A DNA stretch of 64,000 nucleotides from Paenibacillus nanensis (GTDB lineage: Bacteria; Bacillota; Bacilli; Paenibacillales; Paenibacillaceae): NCBI RefSeq assembly GCF_003583765.1, contig NZ_QXQA01000001.1:248001-312000 (forward strand), written 5' to 3'. The notes beneath the pieces were generated by a model that searched no databases, was not told the DNA's origin, and saw only the letters and a program-made list of their open reading frames with translations. This document shows, piece by piece, positions 1 through 7,937 of the stretch (within the stretch, counting starts at the first letter, position 1; each line of letters begins with the position of its first letter). The position numbers and the translations under genes were made by a program.

Positions 1-2
1 TT

Positions 3-740
3 ATGCTTCAAGATAAAGGTCTGCGCTCGTTTATTCCCGTAACCCGGAGATTCAACCAGAGTACGTTTCGCAGCATGCTGCAGCGCTACAGGATGGTTTA
101 CGTAAAGCCGACGTTCGGTTCACTCGGGCGCGGCGTGATGCGGGTGGAGAAAAGAGCGGGCGGTACGTATTCGTACCAGCTTGGGGGGAGAAGGCGGTCG
201 TTTAAAAGCTTTGACGCGCTTTACCGCGCCGTCAAACAGGACACGCTGGGCAAAAGCTATCTCGTGCAGCAAGGCATTCATGCGCTTGGATATGAAGGAA
301 GAAGCTATGATTTGCGGGTTGTCGTGCAGCAGTCTCCTTCCGGCGGATTGGAAGCCACGGGGACTGTAGCAAGGGTAGCCCACCCTGGCAAAATCGTAAC
401 AAACGGCAGCCAAGGGGGCACCATCCTTCCGGCAGAGCAGGTGCTGGGGATTTCGACTTCACCGCTTCAACGGGTCAAGCTGCTCAGGACGATCGACCAA
501 ATCGGCGTCAACACGATGAAGCGTCTTCGCCGCCGTTATCCGAGACTGAAGGAGATCGGACTCGATGTCGCGATTGACCGCAATCACCATCCATGGATTT
601 TGGAAGTGAATACGACGCCGGATCATTGTCCGTTCGCGATTTTACAGGATCAGACGATGATTCGCAAAATAATCGATTATGGCAGCAGGTATGGACGCAG
701 GTACCGACTGAAATGCTTCAAAGCCAAAACGACCTTGTAA
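3..740 (+). CDS. YheC/YheD family spore coat-associated ATP-grasp protein (5' end may be cut)
   Basis: The 245-residue frame matches the YheC/YheD family of endospore coat-associated proteins, which have an ATP-grasp fold. Visible marks are the N-terminal stretch VYVKPTFGSLGRGVMRVEK, the nucleotide-binding lysine region, and near the C-terminus the metal- and ATP-binding segment LEVNTTPDHCPFAIL. In Bacillus these proteins sit on the developing spore; the ligase substrate is not known to me. The first ATG is at base 3, so I cannot tell whether translation starts there or upstream of the window. The gene ends just before a strong hairpin and faces the SLH-domain gene tail to tail. Family assignment is firm, exact function is not. 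Confidence 0.8.
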   Translation: MLQDKGLRSFIPVTRRFNQSTFRSMLQRYRMVYVKPTFGSLGRGVMRVEKRAGGTYSYQLGGRRRSFKSFDALYRAVKQDTLGKSYLVQQGIHALGYEGRSYDLRVVVQQSPSGGLEATGTVARVAHPGKIVTNGSQGGTILPAEQVLGISTSPLQRVKLLRTIDQIGVNTMKRLRRRYPRLKEIGLDVAIDRNHHPWILEVNTTPDHCPFAILQDQTMIRKIIDYGSRYGRRYRLKCFKAKTTL

Positions 741-746
741 ATAGTG

Positions 747-781
747 AAAGAGCCGGCGCATGCGGGATGCGCCGGCTCTTT
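747..781. terminator. Bidirectional terminator between convergent genes
   Basis: A 15-bp perfect inverted repeat (AAAGAGCCGGCGCAT and its complement) encloses a five-base loop. It lies between the stop codons of the YheC/D-type gene and the convergent SLH-domain gene, so it can serve both. Confidence 0.8.
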
Positions 782-799
782 ATCGCTTCTGTGCCGTTC

Positions 800-2053
800 T
801 TATTTTTTTGGAGCGATAGAGAAGATGACTTGCTTCTGTTTGCTGTCGATCAGCAGGGTCACCGTATCATTGCCGATTTCGGCATAGGTTTTGCTGACGA
901 TCTGGCCGCCCTCCACCTTTGCGCATACGTCGCTGAACAATTGCTTGAATTCGGAAGCATTGTAGCCGAACAGCCCGTTCGCGAATTGCTCGATGACTTC
1001 CTTATTGCGCGCCAGTGTGCCTTCCCGAAGCCTGATCGTAATACCGTATGTGTTGTATTGCGGATCCAGCCAGATCGAAGCTTCTTCATTAACCGCCGTG
1101 GAGCTCGCCGCGCTGCTTTGGTTCTGCACGCTTTCCTTCTCGGCTTGATCTTTGTAGAGTCTTAACGTGGTGTCGAACACGTCGTGATTGGCGCCTCTTA
1201 ACGCGCCTACCGTTAGAAGCGATTCATAGGCGTCCCACATCCGCTTGTCGGGGAACACAATAATTTTGCTGCCCCCGCCTGCCGTCGGAACGACGCGCTC
1301 CAGCTTGTCCGGGGACACGTTGACCGCGATGCGTTTGCTCTTATGGGTCAGTCGCTCGAGGATGATGAGAGCTTGAGCCCGGGTGACCTTTTGCCCAACG
1401 CCGAAAAAGCCGTTCGGGAACCCTTCCATAATCCCCTTTACGAGAGCTTCGGCGATGAAGCGCTGCTCCCGTTCCGTCGCGCTGTTAATATCGCCGTATG
1501 CTTGCGCCATCTTTTGGCCGAAGACGCTGTCCTCCAGAAACTCCGTTTCTTGAAGCGTGTAGTAGATGACCTCGGCAACATTTTCGCGTGTCATATCCGC
1601 TTGGAAGTCCGTGTAGCGGCTTTTATTGATGAAGTGCAGATCGCTGGCGATATCGATAAATTCTTTGGCCCAGTAGCCGGATGCGCTAGGCTCGAACGAG
1701 AAATAACGATAATCCTGCTGCAGGATCGTCTGGTTCTCGAGACTCAACGAGGCTAGAAAAGCGCTGTTCCAGCTGCGAGTGCCGTTAGGGTGCAAATCGG
1801 AGTAGGACAGGATAAGCATTTTGACGAACTGATCGATCTTAACCGGCTCTTCCGGGCGAAAAGTCCCATCGGCGTAACCGTCCAGGATGCCTCTATTAAC
1901 CATGTCTTTAATCGTGGCTTCCGCCCAATGCCCTTTTGTATCTGAAAATCCTGCGCTTGGAGCAGCCGCCGCTGCGCGTTCGAAGGTCGAAGGAAGCGAA
2001 ACCGACGCTCCTATCATCGTGATGGTAATGATGAGTCCTAACCAACGTTTCAT
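800..2053 (-). CDS. S-layer homology (SLH) domain protein, secreted
   Basis: The product is about 417 residues. It has a signal peptide (MKRWLGLIITITMIGAS, cleavage near AAAAAP) and three SLH-type modules at about 35-80, 127-170 and 187-237. The first has the classic GHWAEATIKDMVNRGILDGY then TFRPE pattern. SLH domains bind pyruvylated secondary cell-wall polymer and hold proteins on the Gram-positive surface. The remaining 180 residues match nothing I recognise. I chose the ATG at 2053 because the signal peptide starts there and GGGAGG lies 13 nt upstream; an upstream in-frame ATG at 2107 would add 18 non-hydrophobic residues. The second module is degenerate. Confidence 0.85.
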   Translation of the reverse strand: MKRWLGLIITITMIGASVSLPSTFERAAAAAPSAGFSDTKGHWAEATIKDMVNRGILDGYADGTFRPEEPVKIDQFVKMLILSYSDLHPNGTRSWNSAFLASLSLENQTILQQDYRYFSFEPSASGYWAKEFIDIASDLHFINKSRYTDFQADMTRENVAEVIYYTLQETEFLEDSVFGQKMAQAYGDINSATEREQRFIAEALVKGIMEGFPNGFFGVGQKVTRAQALIILERLTHKSKRIAVNVSPDKLERVVPTAGGGSKIIVFPDKRMWDAYESLLTVGALRGANHDVFDTTLRLYKDQAEKESVQNQSSAASSTAVNEEASIWLDPQYNTYGITIRLREGTLARNKEVIEQFANGLFGYNASEFKQLFSDVCAKVEGGQIVSKTYAEIGNDTVTLLIDSKQKQVIFSIAPKK

Positions 2054-2300
2054 GAATTCGATGTCCTCCCAAATCGATATATTCCGACATTCTCTAGATA
2101 ACCACATCCGTTCGTTCTTTAGAATGGGCTGAATGAAGCAACCTTTTCCAGCAGGACAGGCCTACTGCAAGTAGAGCCTGAAGCATAGGGTGGTCCATAC
2201 TGCTAGTTACTTTTTCGCAGGCGTGAGGCTGAGGGTGTAGGTCTTGCTTAGGCATTAGGGATGGGGACTGAGGGTGGGTGTGGATGCCGAGTGTGAGGAG

Positions 2301-2634
2301 CTGCAGCGGTGTTTTTTGCCGTTGCGGGGATATGGAAGTGGCGCAAGTGGGGGCTGTAATGGTGTTTTTTACCGTTGCAGGGATGGAGGTGGCGTGTGGG
2401 GGAGCTGTAATGGCGTTTTTCGCCGTTGCAGAGGTGGAAGTGGCGTGTGAGGGAGCTGTAATGGCGTTTTTCGCCGTTGCATGGGTGGAAGTGGCGTATG
2501 CCGGGGCTGTAATGGTGTTTTTTACCGTTGCAGGGGCGGGAGTGGCGCGAGTGTGGGCTGTAATGGTGTTTTTCACCGTTGCAGAGATGGAAGTGGCGTG
2601 TGGGGGACTGTAATGGCGGTTTTTGCCGTTGCAG
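2301..2634. repeat. Array A: seven 51-bp tandem units, each with a hairpin (family I)
   Basis: Seven units of 51 bp fill most of the 660-bp gap between the SLH gene and ytxJ. Each has a 25-bp inverted repeat with arms like TGTAATGGCG and CGCCGTTGCA around a T-rich loop, then a G/T-rich 26-bp spacer (GATGGAAGTGGCGTGTGGGG type). Unit starts are 2302, 2355, 2406, 2457, 2507, 2558 and 2609, to within a base. Arms differ between units but pairing is kept, often by G-T pairs on the plus strand. The preceding 200 bp (about 2100-2300) are G/T-rich like the spacers but hold no clear hairpin. Open frames through the array come from the 51-bp (17-codon) period and are not taken as genes. Confidence 0.9.
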
Positions 2635-2651
2635 GGGCAGTGGCTGAGCTA

Positions 2652-2697
2652 GAAAAAAAGACGGCTCCAATGCGACAATTGCGCTTTTGAAGCCGTC
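2652..2697 (-). terminator. Terminator of ytxJ
   Basis: On the minus strand, GACGGCT pairs with AGCCGTC across a structured loop and is followed by seven T residues, just after the ytxJ stop codon. Confidence 0.75.
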
Positions 2698-2713
2698 TCT
2701 GCTCACAGTCAGA

Positions 2714-3052
2714 TTAATCCAACACTGCGCTAATATGAGCTTTCGTTACGGACCAATGCGAGGCGGTCCAAACCTTTGCTTTTTTGTCGATGAAAATAAT
2801 TTGAGGGGACTCGTGCTTAACGCCGGTGTCTTCCGCGATTTGGTTAGAAACCGGGCGAGACTCGATCACTTTAACCAACAGGTAATCAATGTCTTCGCGC
2901 GGGCTTCCGTTCAAGTAATTGTTGAATTCTTCATAAGCATTGGCGCTGACGGGACAAGTCGTGCTGTGCTTAAAAACGACGACAGGACGTTCGTCTGAGC
3001 GCTGATAAGCGTCCTCCCATTCCTGTGCGGTTGTAATTTCTCTGTATGGCAT
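2714..3052 (-). CDS. ytxJ: Bacillithiol system redox-active protein YtxJ
   Basis: This 112-residue protein has the thioredoxin-like fold of the YtxJ family (DUF2847). It is a monothiol bacilliredoxin-like protein thought to act on bacillithiolated proteins in Firmicutes. The active-site motif TCPVS is visible near residue 32 in VFKHSTTCPVSANAYEEF; the cis-proline region (ESPQIIFIDKK) follows about 50 residues later. Length matches the family. The ATG at 3052 has AAAGGAG 9 nt upstream. A perfect minus-strand -10 box (TATAAT, 3106-3111) lies in the divergent region shared with the TetR gene. A half operator like those near the TetR gene lies at 3077-3086, so the regulator might also touch this promoter (inference). 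Confidence 0.9.
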   Translation of the reverse strand: MPYREITTAQEWEDAYQRSDERPVVVFKHSTTCPVSANAYEEFNNYLNGSPREDIDYLLVKVIESRPVSNQIAEDTGVKHESPQIIFIDKKAKVWTASHWSVTKAHISAVLD

Positions 3053-3105
3053 GTGCGAACACTCCTTTTAGGTTGGTTGATCGGTCTTTTGCCGAATGTA
3101 CATCT

Positions 3106-3111
3106 ATTATA
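3106..3111 (-). promoter_or_regulatory. -10 box of ytxJ promoter
   Basis: TATAAT on the minus strand lies about 54 nt before the ytxJ start. The matching -35 region is weak, so only the -10 element is claimed. Confidence 0.45.
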
Positions 3112-3150
3112 TCTCTTGTTGGCGGACAAAGTCATCTTTGCGAAAATGGC

Positions 3151-3172
3151 GAAAGTGATCATTATCACTTTC
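3151..3172. promoter_or_regulatory. Perfect 9-4-9 palindrome in the divergent promoter region
   Basis: GAAAGTGAT, four bases, then ATCACTTTC. It lies immediately upstream of the -35 box of the TetR promoter and upstream of the ytxJ promoter, where an operator is expected. It fits the Fur consensus only moderately (about 10 of 14), so the cognate regulator is unknown. Confidence 0.55.
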
Positions 3173-3175
3173 CTA

Positions 3176-3204
3176 TTGAAAGGCTGTAAAGATTTTGATA
3201 AGAT
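3176..3204 (+). promoter_or_regulatory. Promoter of the TetR-family gene
   Basis: TTGAAA (3176-3181), a 17-bp spacer and TAAGAT (3199-3204) form a good sigma-A promoter. Predicted transcription start is near 3211, only 9 nt before the first in-frame ATG at 3220. Confidence 0.65.
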
Positions 3205-3220
3205 AGGACCATCAACGAAA

Positions 3221-3243
3221 TGACCGAATCGGTTTTTTGGTCA
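3221..3243. promoter_or_regulatory. Predicted TetR operator O1
   Basis: A 23-bp element begins TGACCGAAT and ends TGGTCA, and is followed at once by a further half site ATCGGTCA. The same 23-bp layout recurs before yhgE at 3877. It lies just downstream of the predicted transcription start of the TetR gene, as for an autoregulated repressor. Confidence 0.6.
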
Positions 3244-3270
3244 ATCGGTCAAACTTGTCAAAGCAAGGGG

Positions 3271-3852
3271 GTGTTACCCATTATCGATCGGCGCAAACAG
3301 ATCATCGACGCGGCGGCCAAGTCCTTTTCCATGTTTGGCTACAAGGCGACAACAATGGACGGAGTCGCAAAGATCGCGAATGTAGGAAAAGGAACGATTT
3401 ATACGTTTTTTACGAACAAGGAAGAGCTGTTCCAGGAAATTATGAACCGGATGATTTCCGAAATGAAGCGGATCGCAGAGGAAGCCATTGATCCGGGCCG
3501 GTTATTTTTCGATAATTTGAGCGTTGTGCTTGAGCATTTGCTTGACTTCCAGGAGGAGCACGAGCTTGCGCTCAAGCTGTCCCAGGAGATGCGGGAGATC
3601 GGAACGCCAATGGCGCTCGAAGGACTTCAGCAGATGGAGCGCGCAGTCGTCGGTTATATTGCGGGGCAGGTTACCCAGGCGATTAAGAAGGGCGAGATTA
3701 AGCCTTGTGAGCCGGAAATGACAGCCTTTATTATGCTAAAAATGTATATGGCGCTTGCGGTGGAGTGGAAGAAAACGCATCAGCCGTTGGAAAAGAGGCA
3801 GGTCGCGGGCTATTTACGGTTTTATATGGAGCAGGGATTGGCGCCTGTATAG
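3271..3852 (+). CDS. TetR/AcrR family repressor, likely regulator of itself and yhgE (YhgD-like)
   Basis: The N-terminal helix-turn-helix is typical of TetR proteins: RRKQIIDAAAKSFSMFGY, then VAKIANVGKGTIYTFFTNKE. A ligand-binding helical domain follows. The neighbour is a YhgE/Pip membrane protein, as with Bacillus yhgD-yhgE. The start is uncertain. The ATG at 3220 is only 9 nt past the predicted transcription start and lies in the operator, so I place initiation downstream. The candidates are GTG at 3271, which has no spacing from AAGGGG, and an ATT at 3280 that sits 6 nt after AAGGGGGTG. The protein is about 190 residues, normal for the family. Confidence 0.8.
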   Translation: MLPIIDRRKQIIDAAAKSFSMFGYKATTMDGVAKIANVGKGTIYTFFTNKEELFQEIMNRMISEMKRIAEEAIDPGRLFFDNLSVVLEHLLDFQEEHELALKLSQEMREIGTPMALEGLQQMERAVVGYIAGQVTQAIKKGEIKPCEPEMTAFIMLKMYMALAVEWKKTHQPLEKRQVAGYLRFYMEQGLAPV

Positions 3853-3876
3853 CAGGGCCTTTTTTTCTGGGCGAAC

Positions 3877-3899
3877 TGACCGAATGATCAAAGTGGTCA
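3877..3899. promoter_or_regulatory. Predicted TetR operator O2 upstream of yhgE
   Basis: This 23-bp element starts TGACCGAAT and ends TGGTCA, identical to O1 at those 15 end positions and differing only in the middle. It lies 60 nt before the yhgE start codon. Confidence 0.6.
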
Positions 3900-3958
3900 T
3901 TTCGTACGATAACCGAAGATAACATTAAAATAACTGCAATAAGGAGCGGAGATCCTCA

Positions 3959-5980
3959 ATGAAACTGAAAGGCATAAAACAATTCGGCAAAGAGCTGTCA
4001 GCAATCGGCCGAAACAAAAAACTGCTTATTCCCATAATCGGCGTGTTGACTATCCCGGTTATGTATTCATCCATGTTTCTCGGCGCGTTCTGGGACCCGT
4101 ACGGCAACCTTGAGAAGCTTCCGGTAGCCGTCGTTAACTCGGATGAAGGTACCGTGTTTCAAGATGAACAAATGCATATCGGGCAAGATTTCGTGGAACA
4201 GTTAAAGGAAGAGCCGAAATTTGACTGGGCCTTCGTGACCGAAGAAGAAGCGATGCAAGGCATGAAGGATAACAAATATTATATGGCTATTGAGATACCG
4301 GAGGATTTTTCGGAAAAGACAGCTTCTCTTACCTCCGACCAACCGGAGCGGGCTAAGCTGGTATTTCTGCCGAATAAAAGCTCGAACTTTCTAGCCTCGC
4401 AGATCGGCAGCAATGCTGTTGAACAAATGAAAAGCTTGCTGAACCAAGAAGTAACCGAGGCTTATACAAGGACCGTATTCGATAAGCTGGAGTCAGCCGC
4501 TGACGGCATTGTGCAGGCGAGCGACGGAGCCGGTGAGATCGCCGATGGAGCAGCAAAAGCAAAGGATGGCGCTGATCTGCTCGAGCAAAATTTGCGGAAG
4601 CTGGCTAGCGGTACAGTCTCGCTGCAGGAAGGTGTAACGAAGCTCAATGATGCGGGCAAGCAGTTGCAAAGCGGCAGTGCAGAGCTGCAAGCCGGCGCTG
4701 AAACACTTGCCGGAGGCATGGGGCAGCTTGCTGACGCAAGCAGTCAACTGGCCCAGGGCGCTTCAAGCGCCAAAGAAGGCGCTTCGAGTCTGACAGACGG
4801 CTTGACGGCGTCGGCAGCGGGAGCAGCTGAATTGAAGGACGGCGCAGCGTCGCTGTCCGCTGGACTTCAAGGCTTAGCGGCGAAAAACCCGGCATTGGCG
4901 GAAGACCCTAACTTTCAAGCCTTGGTTGAAGCCAGCAAAGGCTTAGCCATCGGAATGGAGCAATCGGCCGCCGGGCAAGAGCAGCTGCTTGCTGGCGCTG
5001 CAGAGCTGAAATCCGGACTAGAAGGATTATCTGCAGGAGCAGGTACATTTAATACAAAGCTGGAAGAAGCGAAGACGGGGGCTGAATCGTTAACTGAGGG
5101 CATTACAAAGCTGGCCGGCGGTTCGTCTGAGCTATCGTCGGGACTGGGCAAGCTGAAGGCTTCCGTCGACTCTATGACTTCGGGAACAAAGCAGCTGAAG
5201 GATGGCGCTACGGAGATGGCATCCGGTCTTACCAAGCTTCAAGACGGTTCGCTAGAGCTGTCGACAAAGCTGAGCGACGCTTCCTCGGAATCGTCTGATC
5301 TATCCCTGACCGATGATATGGTGAGCATGTTCGCCGAGCCGATTGAGCTTGACGTGGACCCGATTACGGATGTGCCGAACTACGGTACGGGGCTTGCGCC
5401 GTACTTCCTGTCCCTCGGCTTGTATGTAGGCGCCATGCTGCTTACAATTGTTTATTCGGTAAAAGAACCGGCTGTTCGCCCTGCGAACGGATGGAGCTGG
5501 TTCTGGAGCAAGGCGCTGACGCTTATGGCGATTGGCACCATTCAAGCACTGATCGCGGACGCCGCGCTTCTCTATATTTTGAAGCTGAACGTTCAAAATA
5601 TCCCGTTGTTTATAATGTTCTCGATTGCGACAAGTATTACGTATATGATGATTATTCATTTCCTTGTTGCAACAATGGGCAATCCGGGACGTTTTATAGC
5701 TGTAATCATACTCATTCTGCAGCTCACAAGCTCTTCGGGCACATTCCCGGGCGAGCTGACTCCAGGCTGGCTGCAGCATGTGTCGCCTTGGCTGCCGATG
5801 ACGTATTCGGTCGCGGGCCTGAGAGATGTAATCTCGAGCGGCGAACTAAGCCGCATGTGGAACGACGTTGGTTTGCTGGCGGTCTACGCCGCCGCGTTCG
5901 CGGTTCTGTCGCTGACGTACTTCATCATCAGCCACCGCAAGGGACGCGGAGAGAGCAACGACGATATGGCAGCTGTATAA
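3959..5980 (+). CDS. yhgE: YhgE/Pip family membrane protein
   Basis: The 673-residue product has the YhgE/Pip architecture. One membrane segment lies at about 22-43. A long outer region from about 170 to 460 has repeats of the form LxxGAxxLxxG. About six hydrophobic segments fill 475-660 and resemble ABC-2-type permeases. Pip in Lactococcus is a phage infection receptor; Bacillus YhgE is uncharacterised, and related proteins occur near type VII secretion genes. The ATG at 3959 follows AAGGAG by 13 nt. The preceding TetR gene and the O1/O2 operators suggest induction when the repressor releases an unknown ligand. Confidence 0.85.
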   Translation: MKLKGIKQFGKELSAIGRNKKLLIPIIGVLTIPVMYSSMFLGAFWDPYGNLEKLPVAVVNSDEGTVFQDEQMHIGQDFVEQLKEEPKFDWAFVTEEEAMQGMKDNKYYMAIEIPEDFSEKTASLTSDQPERAKLVFLPNKSSNFLASQIGSNAVEQMKSLLNQEVTEAYTRTVFDKLESAADGIVQASDGAGEIADGAAKAKDGADLLEQNLRKLASGTVSLQEGVTKLNDAGKQLQSGSAELQAGAETLAGGMGQLADASSQLAQGASSAKEGASSLTDGLTASAAGAAELKDGAASLSAGLQGLAAKNPALAEDPNFQALVEASKGLAIGMEQSAAGQEQLLAGAAELKSGLEGLSAGAGTFNTKLEEAKTGAESLTEGITKLAGGSSELSSGLGKLKASVDSMTSGTKQLKDGATEMASGLTKLQDGSLELSTKLSDASSESSDLSLTDDMVSMFAEPIELDVDPITDVPNYGTGLAPYFLSLGLYVGAMLLTIVYSVKEPAVRPANGWSWFWSKALTLMAIGTIQALIADAALLYILKLNVQNIPLFIMFSIATSITYMMIIHFLVATMGNPGRFIAVIILILQLTSSSGTFPGELTPGWLQHVSPWLPMTYSVAGLRDVISSGELSRMWNDVGLLAVYAAAFAVLSLTYFIISHRKGRGESNDDMAAV

Positions 5981-5986
5981 GTGGGG

Positions 5987-6013
5987 GCGCCGCGTAAAGC
6001 GGCGCTTTTTTTT
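5987..6013 (+). terminator. Terminator of yhgE
   Basis: GCGCCGC pairs with GCGGCGC around a five-base loop and is followed by eight T residues. Confidence 0.85.
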
Positions 6014-6018
6014 GCGTT

Positions 6019-6666
6019 ATAAGCCGCAAAAATCGGCTTACAAGCCGCGCCGCGCCCCGCGCCTGCGCAGTAAGCCGTAAAAATCGGCTTACAAGCCGCG
6101 CCAAGGCCCTGCCAGCGAGCGGTAAGCCGTAATAATCGGCTTACAAGCCGCGCCAGGCCTCGCCGCCCGCGCAGTAAGCCGTAAAAATCGGCTTACAAGC
6201 CGCGCCGCGACCCGCGCCCGCACAGTAAGCCGCAAAAATCGGCTTACAAGCCGCGCCGAGCCCCGCCGCCCGCGCAGTAAGCCGTAAAAATCGGCTTACA
6301 AGCCGCGCCAGGCCTCGCCGCCCGCGCAGTAAGCCGCAAAAATCGGCTTACAAGCCGCGCCGCACCAGGCCTCGCCGCCCGCGCAGCAAGCCGCAAAAAT
6401 CGGCTTACAAGCTGCGCCGCGCCCCGCACCCGCGCAGTAAGCCGCAAAAACCGGCTTACAAGCCGCGCCAAGGCCCTGCCAGCGAGCGGTAAGCCGTAAT
6501 AATCGGCTTACAAGCCGCGCCGCGCCCCGCACACGCGCAGTAAGCCGTAAAAATAGGCTTACAAGCCGCGCCCAGGCCCGGCCAGCGAGCAGTAAGTCGC
6601 AAAAATCGGCTTACAAGCCGCGCCGCGCCCCGCCGCCCGCGCAGTAAGCCGCAAAAATCGGCTTAC
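6019..6666. repeat. Array B: thirteen 52-bp tandem units with hairpins (family II)
   Basis: Thirteen inverted repeats have arms GTAAGCCG and CGGCTTAC and a 7-base A-rich loop. They recur about every 52 bp at 6019, 6070, 6122, 6174, 6225, 6277, 6329, 6386, 6437, 6489, 6540, 6592 and 6644. The spacer opens with AAGCCGCGCC and is otherwise G+C-rich and variable; two spacer types (AGGCCTCGCCGCCCGCGCA and AAGGCCCTGCCAGCGAGCG) recur. The first unit is degenerate and begins straight after the yhgE terminator. The array fills the gap before the potA promoter. I see no gene in 6014-6815 apart from the promoter. Confidence 0.9.
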
Positions 6667-6747
6667 AAGCCGCGCCCAGGCCCGCGCCCGCGCATCCCCC
6701 AATCTCGACAAAAAATTAGAGATTGGACAAAAGTCCCAAGTTTTCTC

Positions 6748-6775
6748 TTGCCGTTTCGCGCGAATGCTGTATAAT
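6748..6775 (+). promoter_or_regulatory. Promoter of potABCD
   Basis: TTGCCG (6748-6753), a 16-bp spacer and a perfect TATAAT (6770-6775) lie 41 bp before the potA start codon. Confidence 0.65.
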
Positions 6776-6815
6776 CCAATTGATTTCTTTATTTGGTGCA
6801 GAGGAGGCAAGCCGG

Positions 6816-7937
6816 ATGCGGGATACGACAATTATCCGTTTTGAGCATGTGACGAAGCAATATGACCATAACGACCCTGCGGTGCTTAAAAGCGTTAGCT
6901 TTGAGATCGAGCGGGGCAAATTTTACACGCTGCTTGGGCCGTCGGGCTGCGGCAAAACAACGATCCTACGGCTGATTGCGGGTTTCACGGAGCCGACGGA
7001 GGGCAACATTTATTTCAACGGGAAGATCATCAACCGCGTGCCGGCCAATGAACGCCAGGTCAATACGGTGTTCCAAGACTACGCGTTGTTCCCGCATCTT
7101 AACGTATACGAGAACGTGGCGTTCGGTCTGCGGATCAAAGGGCTGAAGCATGATGACATTTTCGCCAAAGTCACCGAAGCGCTTCGATTCGTCAACCTGA
7201 GCGGCTATGAAAACCGCGAAATTACCGAAATGTCCGGCGGCCAGCGTCAGCGCGTCGCGATTGCAAGAGCCATTGTGAACGAGCCGGAAATTTTGCTGCT
7301 GGACGAGCCGCTGTCTGCGCTTGACCTTAAGCTTCGCACGGAGATGCAGTATGAGCTGCGCGAGTTGCAGCGGCGCCTTGGGATTACATTTATTTTTGTG
7401 ACGCACGATCAAGAGGAAGCGCTGGCGATGTCGGACGAAATCTTTGTCCTGAACGAAGGTTCGATACAGCAGTCCGGCACGCCGACCGACATTTATGATG
7501 AGCCGATCAACCGGTTTGTGGCGGATTTCATCGGGGAGTCCAACATCGTCAAGGGCCGCATGCTGCGCGACTTCGAAGTGGAATTTGCGGGCCGCACGTT
7601 TGAGTGCGTCGACCAGGGCTTGAACGACGGGGAAAGTGTCGATATCGTCATTCGCCCGGAGGATCTCGAGATTACGAGTCCTGAGAGCGGCAAGCTGAAG
7701 GTGAAGGTGGATACGCAGCTGTTCCGCGGCGTGCACTACGAGATCAGCTGCTACGACGAAGCGGGCAACGAGTGGCTTGTCCACTCTACTAAAAAAGCGA
7801 CGGTCGGGGAGCAGATCGGTCTGACGTTCGAGCCGGAAGCGATCCACGTCATGCGTCTCGGCGAGACGGAAGAGGAGTTCGACAGACGGCTGGAGTCTTA
7901 TGAAGAAAGCGGCGGTGAAGGCAGCGATGGACGTTAG
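6816..7937 (+). CDS. potA: Spermidine/putrescine ABC transporter ATP-binding protein PotA
   Basis: This 373-residue ATPase powers uptake of polyamines. Walker A (GPSGCGKTT, about residue 41), the ABC signature (MSGGQRQRV, about 139), Walker B (ILLLDEP, about 160) and the switch histidine ([10 protein letters not shown]) are intact. The C-terminal part from about 240 is the TOBE regulatory domain seen in PotA and CysA. I start at ATG 6816, which follows GAGGAGG by 8 nt; the in-frame ATG at 6723 would precede the promoter. The gene heads a four-gene operon whose order A-B-C-D matches the classic polyamine uptake system, with overlapping or abutting genes. Confidence 0.92.
   Translation: MRDTTIIRFEHVTKQYDHNDPAVLKSVSFEIERGKFYTLLGPSGCGKTTILRLIAGFTEPTEGNIYFNGKIINRVPANERQVNTVFQDYALFPHLNVYENVAFGLRIKGLKHDDIFAKVTEALRFVNLSGYENREITEMSGGQRQRVAIARAIVNEPEILLLDEPLSALDLKLRTEMQYELRELQRRLGITFIFVTHDQEEALAMSDEIFVLNEGSIQQSGTPTDIYDEPINRFVADFIGESNIVKGRMLRDFEVEFAGRTFECVDQGLNDGESVDIVIRPEDLEITSPESGKLKVKVDTQLFRGVHYEISCYDEAGNEWLVHSTKKATVGEQIGLTFEPEAIHVMRLGETEEEFDRRLESYEESGGEGSDGR

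Noticed and set aside
3151..3172. Reading the 9-4-9 palindrome as a Fur or PerR box
   Set aside because: It agrees with the Fur consensus at only about 10 of 14 positions, unlike the box at 24136; it is listed as an operator-like palindrome only.
6019..6666. CRISPR-like arrays (A to D)
   Set aside because: The repeated part is a palindrome with variants, the spacers are near copies of each other rather than unique, and no cas gene is in the window.
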